From assembly GCA_035318985.1 (NCBI GenBank), contig DATHDP010000012.1, positions 1 to 51,831 of the forward strand: DNA of 51,831 bases. The letters run 5' to 3'. Origin of the DNA: VBAS01 sp035318985 (lineage in GTDB: Bacteria; Bacteroidota; Bacteroidia; Chitinophagales; Chitinophagaceae). Every line of letters starts with the position of its first letter. Position 1 is the stretch's first letter. Position numbers and translations under genes: made by a program. Shown here piece after piece: positions 25,514-33,553 of the stretch. The notes beneath the pieces were generated by a model. That model did not search any database. It was not told the origin of the DNA and was given only the letters and a program-made list of their open reading frames with translations.

Positions 25514-25544
25514 TTGGTTTATATCATAAACTACTTTATGTTTG
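25514..25544 (+). promoter_or_regulatory. Promoter of the receptor gene at 25561
   Basis: TTTGG with TTG at 25514-25516, exactly 20 nt, then TATGTTTG at 25537-25544: a complete match to the Bacteroidota promoter consensus, with the start codon 16 bp downstream. Confidence 0.75.
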
Positions 25545-25560
25545 TTGTCCCAAAGCGAGA

Positions 25561-27828
25561 ATGACCATGAGACCTATTATCCAAATCATATTTTCAATTC
25601 TGCTTATTTGCGTTTCTAATTTGCTTTCTGCCCAAACGACAATTGCCGGAAAAGTAACAGACAAAAAAAATCCGCTTATCGGTGTCAGCATTACATTGAA
25701 GGATACGTATGATGGTGCTACAAGTGATTCATCCGGAAAATATTCTTTTAAGACTTCAGAGAAAGGTGAATTTATTTTGACAGCAACTTCTGTTGGTTAT
25801 AGACCTTTTGAACAAACAATCAAACTTGAGGGAAAAGGAATAATGACAATAGATATTCTGCTGAAAGAAGAAGTAACAGAATTATCCGCTGTTGTTATCA
25901 GTGCAGGAACATTTGAAGCAAGTGATAGGAAAAGAGCCGGAGTAGTTTTAACTCCAATTGATATAGTAACTACTGCCAGTGCAAATGGAGATGTGACCGG
26001 TGCTTTGAAAACATTGCCCGGAGCACAACAAGTAGGAGAGAGCGAAGGATTATTTGTTCGCGGAGGTACAGCAGCTGAGACAAAAATTTTTATTGATGGT
26101 ACATTAGTGAATAATTTTTTCCAGGGTGGTGCCCCCAACATTGCAGGGTATGGAAGATTTTCTCCGTTTCTTTTTAAAGGAACAGTGTTCAGCACAGGAG
26201 GTTATTCAGCACTGTATGGACAAGCCTTGTCTTCTGCATTGATACTTGAATCAATTGATTTGCCTGAACGCACTTCCGCAAGTTTTGGTTTATCAGTACT
26301 TGGAGTAAATGGCGGGTACCAGGAATTATCAAAGAATAAAAAATCTTCCTGGGGAGGAGCATATAGTTATACTAACCTTGGATTGGCCTTTGCAATCATT
26401 AAACAGAAACAGGATTATTCCCGGGTACCGGTAATTCATAACGGGGATTTTAATTTTCGGATAAAAACATCGGCAACGGGAATGATAAAATATTATGGCT
26501 ATTTCGCCAAGAACAGTTTCGATTTTACTGAAAAAAGCATTGATTCACTTGGTTATTTTGATCGGTTTGGTTTGGAAAATTTTAATACTTATCACAACCT
26601 CACCTGGAAGGAAAGTCTTGGTAAGAAATGGAAAATGAATGCAGGGCTTTCTTATACACTTAACAAGGATAATATAAATTCCGGGATGAAGGATGCGGAC
26701 AAAAACGAAGTGCTGCTCTCCGGACTTGAATTCAAAACTTTTAAACTTGATCTTGATGGTAATTATTTCAACGCCAAACTAGTGCTTGAAAGAAGATTAA
26801 AAGGTATATCTGCGATCCGGTTTGGAGGCGAATACAATTACAGTGATCAAAAATCTGTTTACACTACAAACAATGGTCAGCAATATCCCGGCAGGTTAAA
26901 AGAAAATGTAAAAGCACTTTTTGCAGAGAGTGATATTTACCTGACAAACAAGTTGGCTGCAAAGATCGGAACCAGGTTAGAACAATCATCTTCCCTCAAT
27001 AAAACTAATATTGTACCTCGTTTTTCCCTGGCTTATAAGGTGGCTAAGCAAGCACAGGCTTCGCTGGCTTACGGAATATTTTATCAAAATCCAGAAAGTA
27101 GATACCTGCCTTCTCCCAATAATTTGGGATTTATGAAAGCAACCCATTATATAGCTCAGTATATGAAAGTGAATAGTGTAAGAACTTTCCGTGCTGAGAT
27201 CTTTTATAAGAAATACGATAACCTGATCAAGACAGGGGTTTTGAATTCTCAAAGTAGTGTCGCTATTAATAATGAGGGATTTGGGGACGCCAAAGGATTT
27301 GAATTTTTCTGGAGAGATAAAAAAACAATTAAGAATGTTGATTACTGGATCTCTTATTCTTTCCTTGATACCAAAAGAGATTATTTAAACTTTCCTTATG
27401 CAACGACTCCCAACTTTGCAGCAAAACACACAGCTTCCCTTGTAATTAAGAAATTTGTTCAGCCGTGGAAGATGCAGTTCAATGCGGCCTATAACTATGC
27501 CAGTAGCCGGCCTTATTACGATGTAAGATTTGATGGAAGCAAATATTATTTTGCCGACATGGGAAAAGTTCAAGACTATCACAATTTCAGTATTTCTTTT
27601 AATTATCTGCCTAAGATTGGAAAACCAGACGCCAAAAGCTTTGTTGTGTACGTATTGCAGGTAAACAATGCGTTTAATATGAAACAGGTGTATGGGTATG
27701 AATATTCTTATAATGGATCAAGAAAAGAGCAAATTGTACCACCATCAAGAATGTTTGTTTACATAGGTGCTTTTTTCAGCTTTGGAATTGACAGAACAGA
27801 AAATGCAGTTAATGATCGCCTATTTTAA
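25561..27828 (+). CDS. TonB-dependent outer-membrane receptor with N-terminal carboxypeptidase-regulatory-like domain
   Basis: 755 residues; the ATG at 25567 is an alternative start. A signal peptide ends at LLSAQ (about residue 24). A beta-sandwich of the CarboxypepD_reg type follows (about 27-110: IAGKVTDKKNPLIGVSITLK, SVGYRPFEQTIKLEG), then the plug (about 115-230, with LKTLPGAQQVGESEGLFVRGG broken as ALKTLPG, GLFVRGG and IDGTLVNN) and a barrel to the C-terminus. It imports an unknown substrate across the outer membrane. It has its own promoter and is followed 32 bp later by a small exported protein gene, probably in the same operon. Confidence 0.9.
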   Translation: MTMRPIIQIIFSILLICVSNLLSAQTTIAGKVTDKKNPLIGVSITLKDTYDGATSDSSGKYSFKTSEKGEFILTATSVGYRPFEQTIKLEGKGIMTIDILLKEEVTELSAVVISAGTFEASDRKRAGVVLTPIDIVTTASANGDVTGALKTLPGAQQVGESEGLFVRGGTAAETKIFIDGTLVNNFFQGGAPNIAGYGRFSPFLFKGTVFSTGGYSALYGQALSSALILESIDLPERTSASFGLSVLGVNGGYQELSKNKKSSWGGAYSYTNLGLAFAIIKQKQDYSRVPVIHNGDFNFRIKTSATGMIKYYGYFAKNSFDFTEKSIDSLGYFDRFGLENFNTYHNLTWKESLGKKWKMNAGLSYTLNKDNINSGMKDADKNEVLLSGLEFKTFKLDLDGNYFNAKLVLERRLKGISAIRFGGEYNYSDQKSVYTTNNGQQYPGRLKENVKALFAESDIYLTNKLAAKIGTRLEQSSSLNKTNIVPRFSLAYKVAKQAQASLAYGIFYQNPESRYLPSPNNLGFMKATHYIAQYMKVNSVRTFRAEIFYKKYDNLIKTGVLNSQSSVAINNEGFGDAKGFEFFWRDKKTIKNVDYWISYSFLDTKRDYLNFPYATTPNFAAKHTASLVIKKFVQPWKMQFNAAYNYASSRPYYDVRFDGSKYYFADMGKVQDYHNFSISFNYLPKIGKPDAKSFVVYVLQVNNAFNMKQVYGYEYSYNGSRKEQIVPPSRMFVYIGAFFSFGIDRTENAVNDRLF

Positions 27829-27860
27829 ATATTATTTTCAAAAACTTAAAACGATAAACA

Positions 27861-28526
27861 ATGAAAAAGACAATTCTTATTTTATCAGCAATACTTGTTG
27901 CAAGTTTTTCTTTTGCACAGATGCCGGAAAAATTTGTGAAAGCGATGGAAGGTAAAGTTGCTGAAATAGACACAACCCATACTGTCCAGGGGTTTACCAA
28001 TCTTGCCAATGCTTTTGAAAGAATTGCTGATGCAGAAAAAAATCAATGGCTTGCTTATTATTATGCTGCTTATTGCAACGCAAGTGCTGGGAGTTTGATA
28101 GGGACAGGGGGAGATATGATGACTTCAAAAGCTGATAAGACCGATCCTTATGCTGATAAAGCAGACAAACAGATCAGTAAAGCAGAAGCGTTAATGAAAA
28201 ACAATTCTGAGATCTATGTCGTTAAAAAAATGATCGCCACATTACGATTGCTTGGAGACCCAATGAACCGCTACATGACTTATGGCCCCGAAGCTCAGGC
28301 AATGCTTGACGAGGCAAAAAAATTAAATGCTGAAAACCCCCGTGTTTATATTTTAGAAGCACAGGATAAATACTTTACTCCTGAACAATTTGGTGGAAGT
28401 AAAGAAGAAGCAAAAGTTCTTTTTGAAATAGCACAAAAGCTTTTCGAGACATTTAAACCTGAAACAAATATTCATCCTAATTGGGGAAAAAGTCAAGTGG
28501 CTTATTTACTATCTCTTTATAAATAG
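27861..28526 (+). CDS. Exported helical repeat (TPR-like) protein
   Basis: 221 residues. The signal peptide MKKTILILSAILVASFSFAQ is clear, with cleavage after SFAQ. The mature protein is helical with TPR-like helix pairs (FTNLANAFERIADAEKNQW, YADKADKQISKAEALMK, ARVYILEAQD-like PRVYILEAQDKYF, AKVLFEIAQKLFETF). It probably acts in the periplasm as a binding or scaffold protein. The gene is 32 bp downstream of the receptor gene and ends at a strong terminator. A role with that receptor is inferred from position only. Confidence 0.75.
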   Translation: MKKTILILSAILVASFSFAQMPEKFVKAMEGKVAEIDTTHTVQGFTNLANAFERIADAEKNQWLAYYYAAYCNASAGSLIGTGGDMMTSKADKTDPYADKADKQISKAEALMKNNSEIYVVKKMIATLRLLGDPMNRYMTYGPEAQAMLDEAKKLNAENPRVYILEAQDKYFTPEQFGGSKEEAKVLFEIAQKLFETFKPETNIHPNWGKSQVAYLLSLYK

Positions 28527-28538
28527 TTGTGGAAATAA

Positions 28539-28574
28539 TCAAATGCCCTCTTTCTAGTAGGGCATTTGATTTTC
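28539..28574 (+). terminator. Terminator after the TPR-like protein gene
   Basis: A 10-bp perfect stem (28540-28549 with 28559-28568, arms CAAATGCCCT and AGGGCATTTG) with a T-rich tail, ending the 25561-28526 operon. The next start codon is only about 20 bp away. Confidence 0.85.
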
Positions 28575-28592
28575 ATTTTATAATTGACCATT

Positions 28593-29264
28593 ATGGAACA
28601 GGAAAAAAAATTAACCGAACAGGAAAGCCTGCACCTGATCACCATGATGATCAATAAGGCCAAAGAATCTTATCATGATACTGGTATCGGCGCTATTATG
28701 TGGGGAGCAGTTATCGCTATATGTTCTTTGGTAAGATTATCTGAAGTTCATTTTGGGTACAAGCTTCCGTTTGATATTTATTTGCTGACACTTGTAGCCA
28801 TCATTCCACAAATATTTATTTCCATTAAAGAGAAAAAAGAACGAAAAATAAAGTCGTATGATGATCCTTATTTGGATTATATATGGCTTGGGTTTGGCAT
28901 TTGTATATTTTTATTAATCTATATCACTAATAATATTTTCGGTGAGTGGGGATCATGGGCTAATGAATATAAAAACATAACTGGTAAGACTGCCTCCTTT
29001 CGTTTTAGCGAATACGTGGCCCCGCTTTTTTTAATGTTGTATGGTTTGCCAACTTTTATAACCGGTTCCGCATGTAAATTCAAACCAATGTTGTGGGGCG
29101 GTATTTTTTGCTGGATCTGTTGTATTGTTGCTATATACACATCAGTCAAAATAGATCTTTTGTTAACAGCGGCCTCTGCAATATTTGCCTGGCTGGTACC
29201 AGGAGTTATTATGGAAAAAGAATATCGAATGTATAAAAAGGAACAAGCCCAATTGAATGTTTAA
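28593..29264 (+). CDS. Six-helix membrane protein paired with a winged-helix regulator
   Basis: I use the ATG at 28593 (MEQEKKLTEQESLHL, 223 residues) and not 28584. A charged N-terminal helix is followed by about six membrane segments: IMWGAVIAICSLVRL, IYLLTLVAIIPQIFISI, IWLGFGICIFLLIYI, FLMLYGLPTFITGSA, MLWGGIFCWICCIVAIY and LTAASAIFAWLVPGVIM. The gene overlaps the regulator gene by 8 bp, so the two are translationally coupled. The combination of a small multi-helix membrane protein with a one-domain winged-helix protein recurs in Bacteroidota. The membrane protein may sense a signal or sequester the regulator, but no function is established by the sequence. Confidence 0.72.
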   Translation: MEQEKKLTEQESLHLITMMINKAKESYHDTGIGAIMWGAVIAICSLVRLSEVHFGYKLPFDIYLLTLVAIIPQIFISIKEKKERKIKSYDDPYLDYIWLGFGICIFLLIYITNNIFGEWGSWANEYKNITGKTASFRFSEYVAPLFLMLYGLPTFITGSACKFKPMLWGGIFCWICCIVAIYTSVKIDLLLTAASAIFAWLVPGVIMEKEYRMYKKEQAQLNV

Positions 29265-29544
29265 AGATCTTGATCCCATATTGCATTCTCAATTACGATT
29301 GGCCGTAATGTCGCTTCTTATAAGTGTGAAAGAGGCGGAGTTTACTTTCTTAAAAGAAAAAACAAATGCCACTGCCGGAAACCTGAGTGTACAAATTCAA
29401 AAATTAAAAGAAGTAGGTTATATCGACGTAATAAAACAGTTTAAAGACAATTATCCTCAAACAATTTGTAAAGTGACATCAATTGGTATCAAGGCATTCG
29501 AAGAGTATGTGAAAAATTTACAAGTTTACCTTACACAAAAATAA
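29257..29544 (+). CDS. Winged-helix transcriptional regulator (HTH_34/MarR-like)
   Basis: 95 residues, a single DNA-binding domain: LHSQLRLAVMSLLISVKEAE (helix 1 and 2 region), FLKEKTNATAGNLSVQIQKL (recognition helix) and a beta-wing VIKQFKDNYPQTICKVTS followed by a C-terminal helix for dimerisation. It resembles PF13601-type regulators that accompany a membrane protein gene. It overlaps that gene by 8 bp, an arrangement typical of a regulator controlling its own operon. The stop codon touches the terminator hairpin of the convergent T9SS gene array. Confidence 0.85.
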   Translation: MFKDLDPILHSQLRLAVMSLLISVKEAEFTFLKEKTNATAGNLSVQIQKLKEVGYIDVIKQFKDNYPQTICKVTSIGIKAFEEYVKNLQVYLTQK

Positions 29545-29660
29545 AAAGGCCCTATAAAAATAGGGCCCGTCTCCGTTGATACTCTAAGTGTATGAAAACT
29601 TCAAGGGTTTAACCATCCTATAGATTCTTTGGCTTAGTATCGGGAGACTTTATTTGGCAG
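29543..29660 (-). other. Structured 3' element, copy A (after the lamin-tail T9SS gene)
   Basis: On the minus-strand transcript this follows the stop of the gene at 29683 by about 25 nt. Two arms (plus strand 29569-29588, starting GTCTCCGTTGATACT, and 29633-29648, CTTAGTATCGGGAGAC) can pair over most of their length and enclose about 44 nt with smaller hairpins. Then comes a terminator hairpin, GGCCCTA/TAGGGCC at 29548-29567, with a U-run. Near-identical copies follow two other genes of the array. The motif CAGTACGGAT (29658-29667) next to it also occurs in three 5' leaders of the array. Confidence 0.75.
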
Positions 29661-29682
29661 TACGGATCAGCTCTTAATTTTT

Positions 29683-31305
29683 TTATTGTTTTACAAATTT
29701 TGCTGTTTGAATACCAGAACCAGTACTTATTTCTAAAACATACATACTCGATTTTAAATTTGAGTCTAAAGGGAAACTTATAGTATTAGTTCCTTCAAGA
29801 GAATTCATTTTATTATTCATAACGATCCTGCCTGCTATGTCATAAATTTTTACATCAATTACCTGGGCAGTAAAAGATGAATAATTAAATGTGAGTTTAT
29901 CATTCACCGGGTTTCCGATGACCTTAATATTGTTTGTAGTTACAGCTTTTGACTGAAACACCAATAACTTAGAATAGGTAACTTTGCTTTTCTTGTCAAT
30001 CATTTTAAGACGGTACATAGCTTTATCAAAACCGTTGATAGTTTCATAAAACATATAGTCTTCGCGATCTTTTTTCTCGCTGGCTAATACAACGCCAATT
30101 GTTTTAAATTCATTGCCATCATTGCTTCTTTGTACTTCAAATTGATCTATTGTTTCATTTTCTGCCACTTTCCATTCAAGTGAAACCTTATTGTTTTTGT
30201 TGATGTTACCTTGAAAGCCGATCAACTCAACAGGTAATACTGACATATAGCTTGCAACCGGGAGATTTTTGTTATAACAATCAGATGCTGATTTTACAAC
30301 AACTATTACCGACGTATTCAATGATGATAATATTATATCCTGGCTGCCTGAAGATGGACTGAGTAATGTTCTCAAATCAATAAGGCTGTCGCTTATATCC
30401 CATTGACCTGCAACACCGCGATCCGCATATATTTCAACTGTAAGAGGAAAAGCATCTCCGATAGCGGAGGATATATTATAAGTTAACAGAGATTTGGTTT
30501 GATCAGAAGTGAACCGTGATATAACCGCTGCAATTGACAATTGATTTGAAGGAATTAAACTTAGGGATGTACCATTTGTAAGTTCAGGTGTATGTTGACC
30601 AGGCTGATCACTTTTTAACCAATCACCACAGAGCCCATCAGAACTGCGGTAATAACCATTGTTTGTACCTACAGAATTCGTCAGGTATTCTAAACTATTA
30701 TCTGCGATCGTATTGAAGTTGATTGTAAAGTCAGGTGAACTGCCGCTCATATTAACAGGTAAATTCGGCATTGCTTTAATGTATGCAGGGATAGAGGTTG
30801 TGCTAATACCTCCAATGAATCCATTTACGATAATCCCATTTTTATAAACAAAGGCATGGTATACACCACCACTACCACCATTATTTTTTACAAAGAGATC
30901 ATTCAGATTAGCGGGTACTATAACTGCGGTATACGATGATCCATTTTTTTCCCATTTTGTCAACGAGCCACCAGACGGCATGGAATTCCAACTAAAGTTT
31001 GCCGTAATATTTGACTGGCCTTGTATATCAAAAGGTGATTGAGCAGCACCAGTATAATAACCATGGGCAGCCACGGAATCATTAGGCAAATCCAATACAT
31101 AAAATCCGGATTTACCACCGGACTCTTCATAATATAAAATAAGGGTATAATTATCTAGGTATTCGAGACTGTTATTTTCATTGTAGAGCTCAAAGAACTC
31201 TGAGTTCCCATTACCCGGTTGCGGATAAAATTCGTTCAACACAGCCTGGGATCTTGTTACGATCACAATGCAAATTAGCAGACAAAGGGTAAAAATTTTT
31301 TTCAT
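29683..31305 (-). CDS. T9SS-secreted protein with lamin-tail-like N-terminal domain (array gene 1)
   Basis: 540 residues. The signal peptide MKKIFTLCLLICIVIVTRSQ is followed by AVLNEFYPQPGNGNSEFFEL (broken here after 20 residues), a start typical of lamin-tail beta-sandwich domains (about 20-190). A middle region of unknown type follows, then an FN3-like module (LIGFQGNINKNNKVSLEWKV, FEVQRSNDGNEFKTIGV, about 355-440) and a type A sorting domain (NIKVIGNPVNDKLTFNY to the end TAKFVKQ). It should cross the outer membrane by the type IX system and stay on the surface. The C-terminal half matches the other array proteins closely; the N-terminal half does not. It has its own promoter and a leader of about 183 nt. 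Confidence 0.85.
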   Translation of the reverse strand: MKKIFTLCLLICIVIVTRSQAVLNEFYPQPGNGNSEFFELYNENNSLEYLDNYTLILYYEESGGKSGFYVLDLPNDSVAAHGYYTGAAQSPFDIQGQSNITANFSWNSMPSGGSLTKWEKNGSSYTAVIVPANLNDLFVKNNGGSGGVYHAFVYKNGIIVNGFIGGISTTSIPAYIKAMPNLPVNMSGSSPDFTINFNTIADNSLEYLTNSVGTNNGYYRSSDGLCGDWLKSDQPGQHTPELTNGTSLSLIPSNQLSIAAVISRFTSDQTKSLLTYNISSAIGDAFPLTVEIYADRGVAGQWDISDSLIDLRTLLSPSSGSQDIILSSLNTSVIVVVKSASDCYNKNLPVASYMSVLPVELIGFQGNINKNNKVSLEWKVAENETIDQFEVQRSNDGNEFKTIGVVLASEKKDREDYMFYETINGFDKAMYRLKMIDKKSKVTYSKLLVFQSKAVTTNNIKVIGNPVNDKLTFNYSSFTAQVIDVKIYDIAGRIVMNNKMNSLEGTNTISFPLDSNLKSSMYVLEISTGSGIQTAKFVKQ

Positions 31306-31488
31306 TTTCGTAGGGTTGAATTAAGAAACACGAATTCATTTTGCCCATAGAAATATTGGATAAGGTTTATGAGATCTTTGAACTTTTTTGATCAGGTTGA
31401 AAAATGCCGTAGTGATTACAGGATGATTATTAAGAGTAGTATCAGTACGGATCGTTCAGGGTTTTTACTATGGATATCAAAGATTTCT
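31306..31488 (-). promoter_or_regulatory. 5' leader of array gene 1
   Basis: About 183 nt from the predicted transcript start to the ATG. On the plus strand it contains GTATCAGTACGGAT (31440-31453), shared with the leaders of genes 2 and 3, and ends with the shared TAGGGTTGAAT next to the start codon (31312-31322). The middle part has diverged from the other leaders. Confidence 0.6.
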
Positions 31489-31494
31489 TCTATA

Positions 31495-31525
31495 CAAATT
31501 TACTACGGGATTATTGTTTACACAA
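31495..31525 (-). promoter_or_regulatory. Promoter of array gene 1
   Basis: On the minus strand: CTTG with TTG at 31525-31523, exactly 20 nt, then TAAATTTG at 31502-31495, a full TAnnTTTG match. It is the same geometry as the other three array promoters. Confidence 0.8.
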
Positions 31526-31577
31526 GCATTTTGAAATGAAAAACTACTATCCGTTGTTTATTCTTTAAATATCAAAT

Positions 31578-31757
31578 AAAAAGGCCCTATAGAAATAGGG
31601 CCCGTCTCCGTTGATACTCTAAGTGTATAAAAATTTTTCAAGGTTTTAACCAGTCGTTAGAATCATTGGCCTAGTATCACGAGACTTTATTTGATTCATG
31701 AGAATTGCTTGTCCCTATCTTCCTTAGCTCCCTCCAGCTTTCGGGAAGATGGCTTGT
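31578..31757 (-). other. Structured 3' element, copy B, with extended segment
   Basis: Copy B follows array gene 2. The core (31578-31690) has arms at 31604-31623 and 31670-31685 and the terminator hairpin CCCTAT/ATAGGG with an A-run on the plus strand. Beyond the core, 31702-31757 is a second conserved block (TGTCCCTATCTTCCTTAGCT, TCCCTCCAGCTTTCGGGAAG) found again in copy C with one clear substitution. It can form a nested hairpin: ATCTTCC pairs with GGAAGAT around AGCT/AGCT. Copy A lacks this block. Confidence 0.75.
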
Positions 31758-31765
31758 TATTAAGG

Positions 31766-32884
31766 TTACTGCTTTATAAATTTTGATGAATGAAGTTCAG
31801 TTCCATTATTTACTTCTACCACATACATACCAGCTTTGAAAGTTGAACTTAATGGCAAGCTTATTACGTTGCTGCCCTCCATGCTGTTTACTTTATTATT
31901 TAATACTGTTTTGCCGCTCATATCATAAACTTTTACATCAACCATTTGTGCAGAGGGGGACGTATAGCTAAAAGTAAGTTTATCGTTTATTGGGTTGCCG
32001 ATGATCTTGATATTATTAGTGCTTGCAGATTTCAACTGGAAGATCAGTACTCTTGAGTAATCAACTTTATGATTTTTGTCGATCATTTTAAGACGATACA
32101 TCACCTTATCTATACCACTTGTTGTTTCAAAGAACATATAGTTTTCTGTTCCCATTTTTTCTGAACTAAATACAACACCAACTGTTGTAAAATCTCTTCC
32201 GTTAAAACTTCTTTCAACTTCAAAATTGCTGGCGATCTCATTATCGGCAACAGTCCAGTTAAGAGTTACCTTATTATTTTTATTCATATTCCCCTGGAAG
32301 CTGATAAGATGAACAGGCAATAGCTTGTTTACTTCCACAGCATCACAGCCTACCAGAGTGGCATTTACATTTAAATCATCAATGGATGTTCTTACATTAC
32401 CGGCTCCTGTTTTTCCACCCAGGGTGAGAGAAAATCTGTATACACCCGGCATATTTACTGCAATAATCTGGCTATATAAGGTTGCAGATGTTGCAGCATT
32501 GGTGATGTTGAAGCTGTCAAGCGTCTGAACAACTACTCCCGCAGAATTCACCAGATCAAGCTTAATAAATCTTTTTGCTTGGCCAGTTAGATTGCCACTG
32601 AGTTTGTACATAAAAGACACATCAACAACGGTTCCGAAATTAAGAAAAGGTGTACGCATAATACGTAAACTGTCGGAACTTACTGGGGGTTCTGAGTATG
32701 CACTTCCATTCCCATTAATTACATAACCGGAAGGAATAGTTGCATGCATCATGCTAGTGAATTGCCAGCAATCAGCTTGAAGGGGAGCAAACCCATTATC
32801 AAAATTTTCATTGATCTGCGCAAATGACTTATTTGCAAAAAGTGATAATGTTACAATGGAGCAAAGGGTAAAAATCTTTTTCAT
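31766..32884 (-). CDS. T9SS-secreted surface protein (array gene 2)
   Basis: 372 residues. The signal peptide ends SFAQ (about residue 23). The N-terminal domain (about 24-180) is a beta-sandwich-like unit with two Cys (ADCWQF, LVGCDA) and the segment SIDDLNVNATL, typical of adhesin or carbohydrate-binding jelly-roll domains. An FN3-like module (LLPVHLISFQGNMNKNNKV, FEVERSFNGRDFTTVGVVF) and a type A T9SS sorting domain (NIKIIGNPINDKLTFSY to SSKFIKQ) follow. It is a close duplicate of array gene 3, with most residues identical throughout and the flanking promoter, leader and 3' element conserved as well. The function of the surface protein is unknown. Confidence 0.85.
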   Translation of the reverse strand: MKKIFTLCSIVTLSLFANKSFAQINENFDNGFAPLQADCWQFTSMMHATIPSGYVINGNGSAYSEPPVSSDSLRIMRTPFLNFGTVVDVSFMYKLSGNLTGQAKRFIKLDLVNSAGVVVQTLDSFNITNAATSATLYSQIIAVNMPGVYRFSLTLGGKTGAGNVRTSIDDLNVNATLVGCDAVEVNKLLPVHLISFQGNMNKNNKVTLNWTVADNEIASNFEVERSFNGRDFTTVGVVFSSEKMGTENYMFFETTSGIDKVMYRLKMIDKNHKVDYSRVLIFQLKSASTNNIKIIGNPINDKLTFSYTSPSAQMVDVKVYDMSGKTVLNNKVNSMEGSNVISLPLSSTFKAGMYVVEVNNGTELHSSKFIKQ

Positions 32885-33028
32885 TTTCTTAGGGTTGAAT
32901 GTATAATACGGATTGTTGTTTCTTTCTTCTGAAGCAGCCGTAATGTTACCGGGAAATTTCTTTTTTTAGAGGAGGTATCAGTACGGATTGCTTATCGGAG
33001 TTTTTCAGGGATCGGTGGATTCTTTACG
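32885..33028 (-). promoter_or_regulatory. 5' leader of array gene 2
   Basis: About 144 nt, almost the same as the leader of gene 3. In transcript sense it contains AATCCGTACTGATACCTCCT (plus strand 32979-32998), a hairpin CCGGTAACATTACGG (plus strand 32938-32952) and the AACCCTAAGAAA block touching the ATG. Conservation across non-coding sequence suggests a regulatory leader or a very recent duplication. Confidence 0.6.
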
Positions 33029-33034
33029 CTAACA

Positions 33035-33065
33035 CAAACGTAATACACCCATTTAATTGTTGCAA
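33035..33065 (-). promoter_or_regulatory. Promoter of array gene 2, with upstream repeat box
   Basis: On the minus strand: TTG at 33065-33063, exactly 20 nt, then TACGTTTG at 33042-33035. Further upstream (plus strand 33095-33116) lie two CAAT-type repeats, TTTCAAT and TCTCAAT, whose first bases are 30 and 45 nt from the -33 element, at the same distances as in gene 3. Confidence 0.8.
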
Positions 33066-33272
33066 CTTTTTCTAAGTATTTTTTTCACGTAAAATTTCAA
33101 TAGATTCATTCTCAATAAAAATTTTTAAAAATTAATTTTTGAATTTACTATGATGTTTTACGTCTTCCTCATTGAAGATGTTTATTAAAAAACTCATTCA
33201 ACATGCAACACAAATAATGATCTGTTTTATCGCAAAGAGTATATATTCTTTTGTGCTGGTCGGTTTATATAT
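33066..33272. other. AT-rich spacer between promoter 2 and element C
   Basis: No gene is seen. The 60 bp nearest the promoter resemble the matching stretches upstream of genes 3 and 4 (TTTTCTAAG, TCATT[CT]TCAATAAA, AATTTTTGAA). The rest has diverged. Confidence 0.5.
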
Positions 33273-33451
33273 AAAAAAGGCCCTATAGAAATAGGGCCCG
33301 TCTCCGTTGATACTCTAAGTGTATGAAAATTTTTCAAGGTTTTAACCAGTCGTCAGAATCTTTGGCTTAGTATCAGGAGATCTTTTGATTGACGAGGATT
33401 GCTTGTCCCTATCTTCCTTAGCTCCCTCCAGATTTCGGGAAGATGGCTTGT
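33273..33451 (-). other. Structured 3' element, copy C, with extended segment
   Basis: Copy C has arms at 33300-33319 and 33366-33382 (CTTAGTATCAGGAGA) and the same terminator hairpin as copy B with a longer A-run on the plus strand. The conserved extended block is at 33397-33451. Unlike copies A and B, a separate terminator hairpin (33476-33502) stands between it and the stop of array gene 3. Either the element is reached by read-through or it is made independently. Confidence 0.75.
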
Positions 33452-33472
33452 AGAATATCTTACTTTTCTTTT

Positions 33473-33505
33473 AAAATGAAAGCCGAAAAAATCGGCTTTC
33501 ATTTG
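33473..33505 (-). terminator. Hairpin directly after array gene 3
   Basis: An 11-bp perfect stem (33476-33486 with 33492-33502, arms ATGAAAGCCGA and TCGGCTTTCAT) with a five-base loop. The U-run in the minus direction is short, so read-through is possible. Confidence 0.65.
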
Positions 33506-33553
33506 ATCAAATTTAATTTTTTGTATGAAAAGTTAATTGAGTGTATAATATTT

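Noticed and set aside
29569..29648. The array elements as integron attC sites
   Set aside because: They sit between cassette-like genes and form long stems, but the conserved GTTRRRY/RYYYAAC core is absent, each gene has its own promoter, and no integrase gene is present.
29543..33451. The repeated 3' elements as a CRISPR array or insertion sequences
   Set aside because: Copies are about 1.7-2 kb apart with genes between them, have no short regular spacers, encode no transposase and show no target-site duplication.
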